Program-made: the position numbers and the translations under genes
Part shown: positions 52,432 through 62,287 of the stretch, in pieces
Position numbering within the stretch: position 1 is the stretch's first letter
Layout of the letters: each line of letters starts with the position of its first letter
DNA from: Betaproteobacteria bacterium HGW-Betaproteobacteria-16
GTDB lineage: Bacteria; Pseudomonadota; Gammaproteobacteria; Burkholderiales; Burkholderiaceae_C
NCBI GenBank assembly: GCA_002840835.1
Contig: PHCQ01000006.1
Location: 62,001-126,000 of the forward strand
DNA length: 64,000 nucleotides
Direction of reading: 5' to 3'
Notes under the pieces: model-generated
Database searches by the model: none
Told to the model about the DNA's origin: nothing
What the model saw: the letters and a program-made list of their open reading frames with translations, nothing else

Positions 52432-53133
52432 ATGAGCGACAAACACATTTCCAGCCAGTTCGATGCCGAACTGAACTCCATTTCAACCAATGTGCTCGAA
52501 ATGGGCGGCATGGTCGAATCCCAGCTCCATCAGGCGGTCTATGCGCTGGTGAACATGAGCCTGGAGTCGGCCGAGCAGGTGATCGAGAACGAGGCGCGCA
52601 TCAACCAGATGGAGCTCCACATCGATCACGAGATCATCTCCACCATCGGTCGCCGTCAGCCAACCGCTCGTGATCTCCGTTTTCTCATGGCCATTTCTCG
52701 CACCACGCAGAACCTGGAGCGCGCCGGAGATGAGGTGGCGCGCATCGCTCGCATGGTCAAGTCGATCATTGAAAATGGCTCACCGCGCAACCTGCCGATT
52801 TCCGAACTGCGCCTGGCTGCCGATCTGGCTTCGGCCTTGCTGCGAAAATCACTGGATTCATTCGCCCGGCTGGACACCACGATGGCGGTGGCCATCATCA
52901 AGGGCGACAACGAAATCGACAATGAATACAACGGCTTTCTGCGCAAGCTCATCACCTACATGATGGAAGATGCCCGCACCATCTCGCCCAGTCTGGATCT
53001 GCTGTTTCTGGCCAAATCGATCGAACGCGTCGGTGACCATGCCAAGAACATCGCCGAACAGATCATCTTTATCGTCAAAGGGGAAGACGTGCGCCATTCC
53101 TCGATGGACAACGTGGAGTCGGTGGTCGGATGA
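52432..53133 (+). CDS. phoU: Phosphate signalling regulator PhoU
   Basis: 233 residues from ATG 52432 (AGGGGAG upstream). Two repeats of three-helix PhoU domains with conserved acidic metal-binding segments (NEARINQMELHID; DNEIDNEYNGF) and RTTQNLERAGDEVARIARM / KSIERVGDHAKNIAEQ. It couples PstSCAB occupancy to PhoR and prevents Pho activation when Pi is plentiful. The position between pstB and phoB keeps the whole circuit in one transcription unit. Confidence 0.96.
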   Translation: MSDKHISSQFDAELNSISTNVLEMGGMVESQLHQAVYALVNMSLESAEQVIENEARINQMELHIDHEIISTIGRRQPTARDLRFLMAISRTTQNLERAGDEVARIARMVKSIIENGSPRNLPISELRLAADLASALLRKSLDSFARLDTTMAVAIIKGDNEIDNEYNGFLRKLITYMMEDARTISPSLDLLFLAKSIERVGDHAKNIAEQIIFIVKGEDVRHSSMDNVESVVG

Positions 53134-53182
53134 TCGACGTCTCTTGCTACTTCCGTCCGACGGGCTTTGAGAGGGCCTCACG

Positions 53183-53914
53183 ATGAGAAAACTGCCCCGT
53201 GTGCTGGTGGTCGAAGACGAGCCGTCCATTGCAGAGCTGATCGCCGTGAACTTGCGCCACAACGGCTTTGCACCCACGGTGGTGTTCGATGGGGCTGCTG
53301 CACAGCGCGAGGTGGACGCCGTGCTGCCCGATGTGATCCTGCTCGACTGGATGCTGCCCGGAGAGAGCGGGGCGTCGCTGGCCCGCCAGTGGCGCAAGAA
53401 CGAACGCACAAAAACCGTGCCGATCCTCATGCTCACCGCACGCAGCGACGAGTCCGACAAGGTCCAGGGCCTTGACGCAGGCGCCGACGACTACATCACC
53501 AAACCATTCTCGACCCAGGAACTGCTGGCACGCATCCGGGCGGTGCTGCGCAGGCGCGCACCCGAAATCGTCAACGACTCTGTCCAAGTGGGTGAACTTG
53601 CACTCGACGCCGGCACGTACCGCATCACGTTCCGGGGTGCCGAATTGAAGGTCGGCCCGACGGAATTCAAGCTCCTTCACTACCTCATGAAGCACGCCGA
53701 ACGCGTGCATACCCGTGGTACGCTGCTCGACAAGATCTGGGGAGATCATGTCTTCATCGAGGAGCGAACTGTGGATGTGCATGTCAAGCGTTTGAGGGAG
53801 TCGCTCGGTGAAGCGGCCGGCATGGTCGAAACCGTGCGCGGGGCAGGGTACCGGCTGACCGCCATGAACAACACGGGCCGCACGGCACAAATGTCTTCCA
53901 GTCCCAGCGCATGA
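53183..53914 (+). CDS. phoB: Phosphate regulon response regulator PhoB
   Basis: 243 residues. Receiver with E11/D12, phosphoacceptor D55 (LLDWMLPG), MLTARSDESDKVQGLDAGADDYITKPF, then a winged-helix OmpR-type domain (KVGPTEFKLLHYLMKHAERV ... ERTVDVHVKRLRESL). The LDWMLPG form and the Tyr/Glu pattern match PhoB. It binds Pho boxes such as those before pstS and ppk. The stop overlaps the phoR start by 4 bp. Confidence 0.95.
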   Translation: MRKLPRVLVVEDEPSIAELIAVNLRHNGFAPTVVFDGAAAQREVDAVLPDVILLDWMLPGESGASLARQWRKNERTKTVPILMLTARSDESDKVQGLDAGADDYITKPFSTQELLARIRAVLRRRAPEIVNDSVQVGELALDAGTYRITFRGAELKVGPTEFKLLHYLMKHAERVHTRGTLLDKIWGDHVFIEERTVDVHVKRLRESLGEAAGMVETVRGAGYRLTAMNNTGRTAQMSSSPSA

Positions 53915-55221
53915 CCCGCCGCGCGATCGAGCTGCTGCTCCTGGTGGCCTTGGGGGCGGTGGCCGGTTGGATCCGCGGGACCGAAGGCTGGACATTTGGC
54001 GGCGCCTTGGTGGGCGCATTGGTCTGGAGCATTCTGGATGGTCTGCGGGCTCGGAGGGTGCTGCGCTGGCTGAACAAGGGTGAAGTTTCGCGGGCACCCG
54101 ATCTCTCGGGCATCTGGGGCGAGCTCGTCGATCGCAACCGCAAGCTGATCCGTCGCCTCGAAAAGAAGGTGAACAACAGCGACGCCCGCCTGGAAGACTT
54201 TCTTGCCGCCATACAGGCCTCGCCCAATGGGGTGGTTTTGCTGGACGCGGCAGGCCGGATTGAATGGTCCAACCTCACGGCCGCGAATCACCTCGGATTC
54301 GATCCACAGCGTGACCTGGGCCAGTATGTGCGCAACCTGGTGAGAAACCCGGCATTCACCTCGTACATGACCGCAGGCAATTTCCAGCACGAGATCCAGA
54401 TCGATGGCCCGGGCGTCAGGCCATCCCAGCCCACCAAGATCCTGTTGCAGGTGCACCCCTATGGCAAAAAGCGCAAGCTGATGCTGTCGCGCGATGTCAC
54501 GGCGGTGCAGCTGGCGGAAGCCATGCGACGCGACTTTGTGGCCAACGTGTCGCACGAAATCCGGACACCTTTGACCGTGCTCAGCGGTTTCGTGGAAACC
54601 ATGCAGACCATTCCCCTGGAGGAGGCTGACCGTACCCGCTACCTGAACCTCATGAGCCAGCAGGCGCAGCGCATGCAGACCCTGGTCAGCGACCTGCTCA
54701 CGCTCTCCAGGCTGGAGGGCAGTCCGGCACCTGGTCAGGGTGAATGGATCGACAGCGGCGAACTTCTGCAACATGTGGTGCAGGAGGCGCGCGGCCTGTC
54801 CGAAGTGATTGCCAAGCCGGTGCACACCATTGAGCCGGTGACGGGGGCGCCCATCTGGGTGGCGGGGATCAAGACCGAACTGCTCAGCGCGATGTCGAAT
54901 CTGCTCAGCAACGCGGTGCGCTACACGCCAGGTGGCGGAACCATCCGTGCAGGCTGGCAGGTGCGGGCGGATGGGGTCGGAGAGTTCTTTGTGGAAGACA
55001 CCGGCCCAGGCATTGCCGAAGAGCACTTGCCTCGACTCACCGAGCGCTTCTACCGCGTGGATCGCAGTCGTTCACGCGAGACCGGGGGTACAGGCCTTGG
55101 ACTGGCCATCGTGAAACATGTGGCGCAGCGCCATGGCGGCCAGATCGAGGTTGAAAGCGTTCTGGGCGAGGGCTCACGCTTCATGATGCTGCTTCCCGCG
55201 TCACGGGTGCGCGTGCACTGA
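53911..55221 (+). CDS. phoR: Phosphate regulon sensor kinase PhoR
   Basis: 436 residues. Two short N-terminal membrane helices without a periplasmic domain (~5-45), a charged linker, a PAS domain (~90-200; ASPNGVVLLDAAGRIEWSN), HisKA with NVSHEIRTPLTVLSGF, and HATPase (NLLSNAVRYT; EDTGPGIAEEHLPRLTERFYRVD; GGTGLGLAIVKHVAQRHGG). This is the PhoR layout. It phosphorylates PhoB when Pi is low, with inhibition through PhoU and Pst. Confidence 0.95.
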   Translation: MTRRAIELLLLVALGAVAGWIRGTEGWTFGGALVGALVWSILDGLRARRVLRWLNKGEVSRAPDLSGIWGELVDRNRKLIRRLEKKVNNSDARLEDFLAAIQASPNGVVLLDAAGRIEWSNLTAANHLGFDPQRDLGQYVRNLVRNPAFTSYMTAGNFQHEIQIDGPGVRPSQPTKILLQVHPYGKKRKLMLSRDVTAVQLAEAMRRDFVANVSHEIRTPLTVLSGFVETMQTIPLEEADRTRYLNLMSQQAQRMQTLVSDLLTLSRLEGSPAPGQGEWIDSGELLQHVVQEARGLSEVIAKPVHTIEPVTGAPIWVAGIKTELLSAMSNLLSNAVRYTPGGGTIRAGWQVRADGVGEFFVEDTGPGIAEEHLPRLTERFYRVDRSRSRETGGTGLGLAIVKHVAQRHGGQIEVESVLGEGSRFMMLLPASRVRVH

Positions 55222-55300
55222 TCCTCTGTTGCTGAAGCGCTCCCGACGCGAAGTGCCCCATTCCAGAGATACCGTCGGGCCGACTTTGCCGGACGACTGG

Positions 55301-55350
55301 TATCGCCCCCTTGAGGGGGTGACGCGCGAAGCGCGGCGCGGGGGTGGGCC
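55301..55350. repeat. Comamonadaceae-type intergenic hairpin repeat
   Basis: CCCCC-TTGA-GGGGG (55306-55319) followed by GCGCGAAGCGC-type symmetry and a GGGGGTGGG tail. Elements of this shape recur between genes in Comamonadaceae genomes as I remember them. Here it lies between convergent phoR and a glycosyltransferase gene and may act as a bidirectional terminator. Confidence 0.5.
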
Positions 55351-55353
55351 AAA

Positions 55354-57171
55354 TCAATCACTCACGCGTTGGTACAGCAAGAGGCTTTCCTTGCGGTCAG
55401 ACAATCGGCTCACGGTGGCTCGAAACGCCCATTGCGTCAGCGTGACGCGCTCGTCCAGTGTGGGCTGAGTCTCTGGCGAGACCACCAATGCGCGACATGC
55501 CGCACCTTCCAGACCGCCGGTACGGACCAGTTTCAGCGAGCCGTGGTGCCACAGGGCCGCAATTTGCGCCTGGCTGAGCCCGTCCACCAGCACGCAGGAT
55601 TCTGGAGGCACCAGGCTGGCGATGCGTCTGGACAAGGGGCCATAGCTTCGCCCGAAATCCAGCAACGGGAGCCAGAGTGTCATGAGCAACAGCCAGCACA
55701 GCGTGCTGCCAGCGGCGGGCAGCACCAGACTCTTCCAGATGGCCTGGCGGTGCCTGCCCACGCGCCATTTCACCAACCAGAACCATGCAACGGTGGCCAA
55801 GGCCCCCAACCCGAAGAGAAACCAGGAGAACTCCGGAATGAACCCAGGCGCCAGGCGTGCCACGTTGGCGGCGGGTTTTGCAGGAACGCCGGTTTGCATT
55901 GCCACCCAGATGACCCAGATGATGAGGGCGCAGCCAGTGAAAAAAAGCAGTGTGAACCAGTCGATCAAAGCCGAAACGCTGCGCTTCAAGGTGGGCAGCG
56001 AAAAGGCAGCGAGCACCGCCAGGGACGGCAACACCAGCAACAGAGCCCGGTCCTCCCGGTCCTGCCACGCACTGGCTGCCACACAGACCATCGCGCCCCA
56101 GAGCGGTAGCGCCACGTGAGGACTCAGGAGCTGCCGCCGCCACGACCACAGGCTCCACAACACCAGTGGCCAAGCCGGCCAGGTGAACCAGAGCAGCAAA
56201 CGTCCGAAGCTGAGCCATTCGTCCGGGAATGGGGTGGGGTACGCGTCGTCTGTACCCGGCAGCGCAGCCATGCTCGACGAGCCTGGCATGCCTGAGGCGC
56301 TGGTGATTGATGACCCCCATTCGGTCAAAGAAGCCAGATGGGGAACGGACAGCCACCCCATCCACAGGCCGAGCAAGGTGACGGTCAGCAACCCCACACC
56401 CATGAACAGTCTGCCGCTGAGGCCGCTCCCGTCGCCGTCCGCCGCGCCCCATCCAGCCGGTGCGGGCGATTTCCCCAGCAACAACAGCCATCCGGCCGCG
56501 AGCAGCAGGGCCTGCCAACCCATGGCGCTGAGAAAGAGTCCCAGCATGGCGAGCGACCCCATCATCACACTCAGGAATCGCCGATCAACCGCACTCGGCG
56601 CCAAGCGAGCCATCGCATGCAGCAGCACCGCCAGCAAAGCCAGTCGAACCAGATCGGGCGTGGTTTCGTGACCCAGCTGTGCCAGGCCTAGACAGGCGAT
56701 GAGCGCCAACAGACCGGCGTCGGCCAGCGCACGCGCATAGTCCCGCGGACTCGCCTCGCCACCAAACGCAAACGCCACCGGCTGCGCTGCGGGCAGGCGT
56801 GCCAAGTGGTAAACCGTGTACCAGGTGCTCGCCAGGGTGACGAGCAACAGTGCGGCAAAAGGAAGCCGGGAGGCAAAGACCGGGTCCAGAAACGGCAGCA
56901 GCTTGATGAACAAGGCCCCGATCCAGTAGGGGAGCAGTGCATTCTCTTGCGGAGCTGCCCCCAGCAGTTGCGGCTGCCACCAGTTGCTGAGTCCTTGTGC
57001 CAGCTCCTGCATGACGCCAAACGAGCCAACGTCGTCCACCTTCCAGGGCTCGCGGCCCAGGAAGCCTGGAAGAACATACGCTGCACAGAACAGCAGCAGC
57101 GCAAGGCGGGGAAGAGGGCGCACCGCCGTTTGGGTGACGATGGCAGGGGTCGGTCGGTTCACTGCGGGCAA
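55354..57171 (-). CDS. ArnT/PMT-family (GT-C) glycosyltransferase, membrane protein
   Basis: 605 residues with roughly a dozen hydrophobic helices. The first periplasmic loop holds FLGREPWKVDDVGSFG, the position where GT39/GT83 enzymes keep their catalytic acidic residues, followed by NWWQPQLLG and LLPYWIGALFIKLLPF. The C-terminal ~100 residues form a small soluble domain. Likely transfers a sugar from a polyprenyl-phosphate donor to lipid A, a protein or another envelope glycan; acceptor unknown. It converges with phoR. Confidence 0.78.
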   Translation of the reverse strand: MPAVNRPTPAIVTQTAVRPLPRLALLLFCAAYVLPGFLGREPWKVDDVGSFGVMQELAQGLSNWWQPQLLGAAPQENALLPYWIGALFIKLLPFLDPVFASRLPFAALLLVTLASTWYTVYHLARLPAAQPVAFAFGGEASPRDYARALADAGLLALIACLGLAQLGHETTPDLVRLALLAVLLHAMARLAPSAVDRRFLSVMMGSLAMLGLFLSAMGWQALLLAAGWLLLLGKSPAPAGWGAADGDGSGLSGRLFMGVGLLTVTLLGLWMGWLSVPHLASLTEWGSSITSASGMPGSSSMAALPGTDDAYPTPFPDEWLSFGRLLLWFTWPAWPLVLWSLWSWRRQLLSPHVALPLWGAMVCVAASAWQDREDRALLLVLPSLAVLAAFSLPTLKRSVSALIDWFTLLFFTGCALIIWVIWVAMQTGVPAKPAANVARLAPGFIPEFSWFLFGLGALATVAWFWLVKWRVGRHRQAIWKSLVLPAAGSTLCWLLLMTLWLPLLDFGRSYGPLSRRIASLVPPESCVLVDGLSQAQIAALWHHGSLKLVRTGGLEGAACRALVVSPETQPTLDERVTLTQWAFRATVSRLSDRKESLLLYQRVSD

Positions 57172-57218
57172 TATACAGGCGCTCGCGCCTTTCGGCCTTG
57201 GCCGGATGTGAATTGATG

Positions 57219-57247
57219 AAAAAAAAGCAGCCTGTGCAGGCTGCTTT
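57219..57247 (-). terminator. Rho-independent terminator of rpmE2
   Basis: Minus-strand hairpin AAAGCAGCC / GGCTGCTTT (57224-57247) with a 6-base loop, followed on the minus strand by a run of eight T (57219-57226). It lies 50 bp after the rpmE2 stop. Confidence 0.9.
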
Positions 57248-57297
57248 CTTCTTCAGGAGGTGGGGCCGGCATCAGGCAGATGCAGGCCTTGGCCAGC

Positions 57298-57561
57298 TCA
57301 CTTGGCGGCGGGAGTACCCTTGCCGTAGCGATTGCGGAAGCGCTCGACGCGACCACCCATGTTGTCCACGCTCTTCTGGGTGCCGGTGTAGAAGGGGTGC
57401 GACTCGCTGGAGGTGTCCAGCTTGTACAGCGGCAGCTCGCGGCCGTCTTCCATCTTGATCATTTCTTTCGTGTTGGCGCAGGAGCGGGTCACGAACTTGA
57501 AACCGTTGGAGAGGTCCTGGAAGCAGATTTCGCGGTAGTTGGGGTGAATGCCGTCTTTCAT
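57298..57561 (-). CDS. rpmE2: 50S ribosomal protein L31 type B
   Basis: 87 residues. [29 protein letters not shown] and [11 protein letters not shown] are characteristic of the L31 long form. The CxxC pairs of zinc-binding L31 are lacking (single SCANTK cysteine plus one other), so it is the zinc-independent type B. Its location just downstream of rho is common in this group. A strong terminator follows. Confidence 0.95.
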   Translation of the reverse strand: MKDGIHPNYREICFQDLSNGFKFVTRSCANTKEMIKMEDGRELPLYKLDTSSESHPFYTGTQKSVDNMGGRVERFRNRYGKGTPAAK

Positions 57562-57657
57562 GACGTTTCCTTCAGGTCAGGTGCGGCAGCCGCAGGGAAA
57601 CCATTTCCCTGTACTTGTCGCAATTAGCAAAGCTTTGGATTCTAGCACGCAGGTGAT

Positions 57658-58920
57658 TTAGCCGCCCCGCCGCATCATGTCAAAGAACTCGGAGTTGTTC
57701 TTGGTTGACTTCATGCTCTTGAGCACCATCTCCATGGCCTCGATTTCGTCCATGTTGTACATGAACTGGCGCAAGATGCGGGTCTTTTGCAGAATTTCAG
57801 GCTGCAGCAGCAGTTCTTCCCGGCGCGTACCGCTGCGGTTGAGCTGGATCGAGGGGAAGACGCGTTTTTCGTACAGGCGTCGGTCGAGGTGGATTTCGCA
57901 GTTGCCGGTGCCCTTGAATTCTTCAAAGATCACTTCGTCCATGCGCGAGCCGGTGTCGACCAAAGCGGTGGCGATGATGGTGAGCGAACCGCCTTCTTCA
58001 ATCTTGCGCGCTGCACCAAAAAAGCGCTTGGGGCGCTGCAGGGCATTGGCGTCCACACCGCCGGTGAGCACCTTGCCGCTGGAGGGCAGCACGTTGTTGT
58101 AGGCGCGGGCCAGGCGGGTGATCGAGTCGAGCATGATCACCACGTCTTTCTTGAGCTCGACCAGGCGCTTGGCGCGCTCGATCACCATTTCGGCCACGTG
58201 CACGTGGCGGGCGGCCGGCTCATCAAAGGTGGAGGCAATGACTTCGCCACGCACGGTGCGCTGCATTTCGGTCACTTCCTCAGGGCGTTCGTCCACCAGC
58301 AGCACCATGAGCTCCACCTCAGGGTGGTTTGCCGCGATGGCGTGGCAGATGTGCTGCATCATCACCGTCTTGCCGCTCTTGGGCGGTGCCACGATCAGCG
58401 CGCGCTGGCCCCGGCCGATGGGAGAAATGATGTCGATCACGCGGCCGGTGATGTTTTCGTCGCTCTTGATATCCCGTTCCAGGCGCATCTGCTCCTTTGG
58501 GAACAGCGGCGTCAGGTTCTCGAACATGATCTTGTGCTTGTTGTCCTCGGGGGGCAGGCCGTTGATCTTGTCGAGCTTGTTCAGGGCAAAGTAGCGCTCG
58601 CCATCCTTCGGGATGCGAACCTCGCCTTCGATCATGTCGCCGGTATGCAGGTTGAAGCGGCGGATCTGGCTCGGCGAAATGTAGATGTCGTCGGTGCTGG
58701 CGGTGTAGCTGGTGTCGGGCGCCCGCAGGAAGCCGAAACCGTCGGGCAACACCTCGAGCACGCCGTCGGCGTTCACCAGTTCGCCGCCTTTGGCGCGCTT
58801 CTTGATGATGGCAAACATGAGCTCCTGCTTGCGCATGCGGCCGGTGTTTTCGATCTCAAGGGCTTCTGCCTGCTTGAGGACTTCAGACACGTGCAGTGCC
58901 TTGAGTTCGTTGAGGTGCAT
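57658..58920 (-). CDS. rho: Transcription termination factor Rho
   Basis: 420 residues from ATG 58920 ([14 protein letters not shown]), the standard Rho length; a longer frame to 58950 is unsupported. Cold-shock-like RNA-binding domain ([24 protein letters not shown]), Walker A APPKSGKT (K184), Walker [20 protein letters not shown]-loop and R-loop ([21 protein letters not shown]) are intact. Essential RNA helicase ending untranslated transcripts. It lies between trxA and rpmE2 on the same strand. Confidence 0.98.
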   Translation of the reverse strand: MHLNELKALHVSEVLKQAEALEIENTGRMRKQELMFAIIKKRAKGGELVNADGVLEVLPDGFGFLRAPDTSYTASTDDIYISPSQIRRFNLHTGDMIEGEVRIPKDGERYFALNKLDKINGLPPEDNKHKIMFENLTPLFPKEQMRLERDIKSDENITGRVIDIISPIGRGQRALIVAPPKSGKTVMMQHICHAIAANHPEVELMVLLVDERPEEVTEMQRTVRGEVIASTFDEPAARHVHVAEMVIERAKRLVELKKDVVIMLDSITRLARAYNNVLPSSGKVLTGGVDANALQRPKRFFGAARKIEEGGSLTIIATALVDTGSRMDEVIFEEFKGTGNCEIHLDRRLYEKRVFPSIQLNRSGTRREELLLQPEILQKTRILRQFMYNMDEIEAMEMVLKSMKSTKNNSEFFDMMRRGG

Positions 58921-59123
58921 GGAATTCACTCCGAGAGGGAGTTGAGTCAAAAACCGGGGGGAGGGTGCGCCGGCGTCTGGTTGTCAGACGGTGCGCTGGG
59001 GTGAGGCTGGACTCTGTCAGTGCAGCTCTGGCGAAATTATGACAGGAAAAAAGCAGTCCGGCGCATGGGGTTCGGGCATTGCACCCGGCATGTGCCTTGT
59101 GGACTGCTTGTTGCGACCAGGAA

Positions 59124-59456
59124 TCAGGACAGCTGCTGGTCGATGAAGGCGGTGAGCTGTGCTTTGCTCAATGCGCCCACCTTGGTGGCTGCCGGTTGGC
59201 CGCCCTTGAACAGGATCAGTGTCGGAATGCCGCGAATGCCGAACTTGGCGGGCACGTCGCGGTTGTCGTCCACATTGAGCTTGGCGATCTTCAGTTTGCC
59301 GTCATAGGTGCCGGCCACTTCGTCGAGGATGGGGGCGATCATCTTGCAGGGGCCGCACCATTCGGCCCAGAAATCCACCAGCACGGGCGCCTGTGCGTCC
59401 AGCACATCGGCCTTGAAGCTCGCATCAGAAACGTGTTTGATCAGGTCGCTGGCCAT
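59124..59456 (-). CDS. trxA: Thioredoxin 1
   Basis: 110 residues with the WCGPC active site (C34, C37), [21 protein letters not shown] and the cis-Pro segment [12 protein letters not shown]. No signal peptide, so it acts in the cytoplasm as general disulfide reductase. It precedes rho on the same strand, a common proteobacterial linkage, ~200 bp apart. Divergent from addB across a 116-bp gap. Confidence 0.97.
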   Translation of the reverse strand: MASDLIKHVSDASFKADVLDAQAPVLVDFWAEWCGPCKMIAPILDEVAGTYDGKLKIAKLNVDDNRDVPAKFGIRGIPTLILFKGGQPAATKVGALSKAQLTAFIDQQLS

Positions 59457-59572
59457 GAATCTTCCTAAGGAACGTTGAACGGGGAAGTTAAAGTCTGTAC
59501 ACCATCAGCGAGAGGTCATTTGGCCAACCGCTTCAGCGTCAACGACGTCATTGTGACAGAAACCCCTATTCC

Positions 59573-62287
59573 ATGAATCCTGCAGGACAGTCCGACGATC
59601 CCGGTCTGCCTATTGCGTGCAGCACTGAAGGCGCCAACCCTGCGAAACCGGACCCGCAGTGGTCGCATTTGGTGGATGAGATCCATCGATGGACCGCACG
59701 GCGTGGCGTCAAGCCCGGACGGGTGCTGGTGCTGGTGCCCTACGCACAGTTGATGGAGGAGGGCAGGCGGGCCTGGGGGCTGCTGCACCCGGGCGGGTTT
59801 CCGCCCCGATTCGAATCGAGCCGGAATCTGGCGACCTCTCTCCAGCCTTTCCTGCCGGGTGCAACCGATCTGAGCATGGACATGGCCCGCGACAGTCTGG
59901 TCGCCGCGTCTTTCGTCGAAAGGGTGGCCAAAGGGCGGACGGACCCGGCCATTCGGGCGCTGATGGTTTCCAGGCTGATCGAAGCGGCCACGCAACTGGC
60001 GCCGGTTGCCGCTTCCATCGCTCCCGATCAGCGGCTGGCATGGGCCACCTCGCTTCAAGAGGCGCTTCGGTTGGGTCCGACGGCGCTGCACTGGGAGTCG
60101 CTGCTGGGGTCCCTGGCGCTCACATGGGTCGGCACCTCTTCCTTTGCCACCGATGCGCTGTGGGGGGCCGCAGCCCAACCGGGCGTCCTGGCGGACGCGA
60201 TGCTGGTGGTCCCCGGCTTTCATGACGACCCATTGGCAGCGGCACTGACCAAGCACTGGGGAGCGCGAGCCACCGTGCTGCCCATGATCGACGTGGCCGT
60301 TGACCCGCACCTGGGTCAGCACGCACGCCTGCACCGTTGCGCCGACAGTGAGGACGAGGCGCAACAGGCGGCGGCCTGTGTGCTGTCACGGGTCAATTCA
60401 GGGCTGGCGCCGGTGGCGCTGGTGGCCAACGACCGGGTGTTGGTGCGGCGCATCAGCGCCATGTTGACGGGTGCCGGCTTGGCGGTTCGTGACGAAACCG
60501 GCTGGAAGCTTTCCACCACGCATGCCGCGTCGCAGGTGATGGCCCTGCTGCGTGCGGCCGGTCCGAATGCCCGCACCGACGATGTACTGGATTGGTTGAA
60601 GCTGGCGCCAACCTGGAACGATGCGCAAATCCAGCGGCTGGAGCGTGCCGCCCGCGAGGCCGGTGCGTCGCGCTGGCGTGCCGTGTTGAGAACACCTGCA
60701 CTGGCAGACGTGGTGCCGGCGGATGTGCCGCCGCTGCTGACCGCGTTGCAACCGTCACGGACGCTGAGTCAGTGGCTCACGGATACCTCAACGGCATTGA
60801 TGGGCTGCGGGATGTGGGACCCGCTTCAGTTGGACGAGGCGGGCCAGCAACTGATTCGAGCCTTGCGGCTGGGCCGTTCCGGAGCGGAAGAGCTCCTGGC
60901 CGTGAGCCAGGCTTTGGCGCAGACGGCCAACGTGGACGACAGTCAAAGGAAGCCGGGATCCGGAACAGGTGGGCGACTGTCACTGTCGGCTTTTGGTGAC
61001 TGGGTGCAAAACGTGCTGGAAGGCGCCAGCTTCACCGCCAGGGACGCCGCCACCCCCATGGTGGTGGTTCTGCCCATGGCGCAATTGCTGGGGAGGGGCT
61101 TCAACGCGGCGGTGGTGCCGGGCTGCGATGAAGTGCACCTTCCCACCAGCCCCGAGCCACCTGGGCAGTGGACCGCCGAGCAGCGCGTGGCCCTGGGCCT
61201 GCCTTCACGCGTCGCCCTGGCCGAGGCCGCAGCAGGTGCATGGCGAGCCACGCTCGCCACGCCCCACCTGGACATTCTGTGGCGCAGCCAGGAGCGCGGC
61301 GAATCCATGCTGCCCAGCGCCTGGGTTCAGTCGCTTCCTGGGTTTTCTGGTACCCCTGCCTCGGGTGTCACGAGCGATCCATGCTCCGACATCCGGCCCA
61401 TGCGTTCGCTCATTGCGCAGGAGGTGCCTCGACCGACACCCTCCGCGAGCGACCTGTTGCCTGAGAGGTTGTCTGCCAGCGCCTACCAGGATCTGCGCCA
61501 TTGCCCCTACCGATTCTTTGCCCTGCGGCAGCTCAGGCTGACCGAAACCCCGGAACTGGACGAAGCGCCAGACCAGCGTGACATGGGCAACTGGCTGCAC
61601 GCCGTGCTGCGCGCTTTTCACGATCAACGCGGAGATGCCCGCCCGGGTGCGCAGGCCGACCGCGCGCTGCTGGATCAGCTGGCCGTGGAGACCGCCAACC
61701 TCATGGGACTTCATGCAGACGAAGACGCTGCCGGCTTTCTGCCCTTTGAGGCCATGTGGCCCGCGCTGCGCGAAGGCTACCTGGCGTGGCTGGCGGGCTA
61801 TGAATCCAGGGAGGATCGCGCAGGTCCGCGATTCGAGATGGCCGAGGTGGCGCGTGAAGTGCCACTCGGGCCATGGAAGCTGTACGGCAAACTGGACCGG
61901 GTCGATGCCCAGGACTCACCGGAAGGCCCCATTCCCCTGGTGATCGACTACAAGACCGAGAGCCGTGCAAGGACGCTGGACCGCGTCAAGGAACCTCTGG
62001 AAGACACCCAGCTGGCCTTCTACGCTGCGCTGTTGCCACAGGACAACCTCAGGGCAGCGTACCTGAGCATCACCGACAAGCGAGGCGACGGACCCAAGGA
62101 GGCGGCCACGCTGTGGGTGGAGCAGGAAGACGTGCTCATGGCACGGGAGCACCTGCGCGAGGGTCTGGTGCACGACATGTCGCGCGTCGCGGGTGGGCAA
62201 CCCATGCCCGCGCTGGGCGAGGGGCAGGCATGCGACTTCTGCGCGGCCCGCGGCTTGTGCCGCAAGGATTTCTGGGGGCAACAATGA
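59573..62287 (+). CDS. addB: AddB-type nuclease subunit (PD-(D/E)XK, probable Fe-S)
   Basis: 904 residues. The N-terminal part is an inactivated helicase-like scaffold. The C-terminal ~270 residues are a RecB-family nuclease: LSASAYQDLRHCPYRFFALRQL, YGKLDRVD and VIDYKTES with the catalytic acidic/Lys residues. CDFCAARGLCRKDFW supplies three cysteines that with HCPYRFF make the expected 4Fe-4S staple. It forms the AddAB end-resection complex for double-strand break repair with the helicase encoded next, overlapping by 4 bp (62284-62287). Confidence 0.88.
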   Translation: MNPAGQSDDPGLPIACSTEGANPAKPDPQWSHLVDEIHRWTARRGVKPGRVLVLVPYAQLMEEGRRAWGLLHPGGFPPRFESSRNLATSLQPFLPGATDLSMDMARDSLVAASFVERVAKGRTDPAIRALMVSRLIEAATQLAPVAASIAPDQRLAWATSLQEALRLGPTALHWESLLGSLALTWVGTSSFATDALWGAAAQPGVLADAMLVVPGFHDDPLAAALTKHWGARATVLPMIDVAVDPHLGQHARLHRCADSEDEAQQAAACVLSRVNSGLAPVALVANDRVLVRRISAMLTGAGLAVRDETGWKLSTTHAASQVMALLRAAGPNARTDDVLDWLKLAPTWNDAQIQRLERAAREAGASRWRAVLRTPALADVVPADVPPLLTALQPSRTLSQWLTDTSTALMGCGMWDPLQLDEAGQQLIRALRLGRSGAEELLAVSQALAQTANVDDSQRKPGSGTGGRLSLSAFGDWVQNVLEGASFTARDAATPMVVVLPMAQLLGRGFNAAVVPGCDEVHLPTSPEPPGQWTAEQRVALGLPSRVALAEAAAGAWRATLATPHLDILWRSQERGESMLPSAWVQSLPGFSGTPASGVTSDPCSDIRPMRSLIAQEVPRPTPSASDLLPERLSASAYQDLRHCPYRFFALRQLRLTETPELDEAPDQRDMGNWLHAVLRAFHDQRGDARPGAQADRALLDQLAVETANLMGLHADEDAAGFLPFEAMWPALREGYLAWLAGYESREDRAGPRFEMAEVAREVPLGPWKLYGKLDRVDAQDSPEGPIPLVIDYKTESRARTLDRVKEPLEDTQLAFYAALLPQDNLRAAYLSITDKRGDGPKEAATLWVEQEDVLMAREHLREGLVHDMSRVAGGQPMPALGEGQACDFCAARGLCRKDFWGQQ

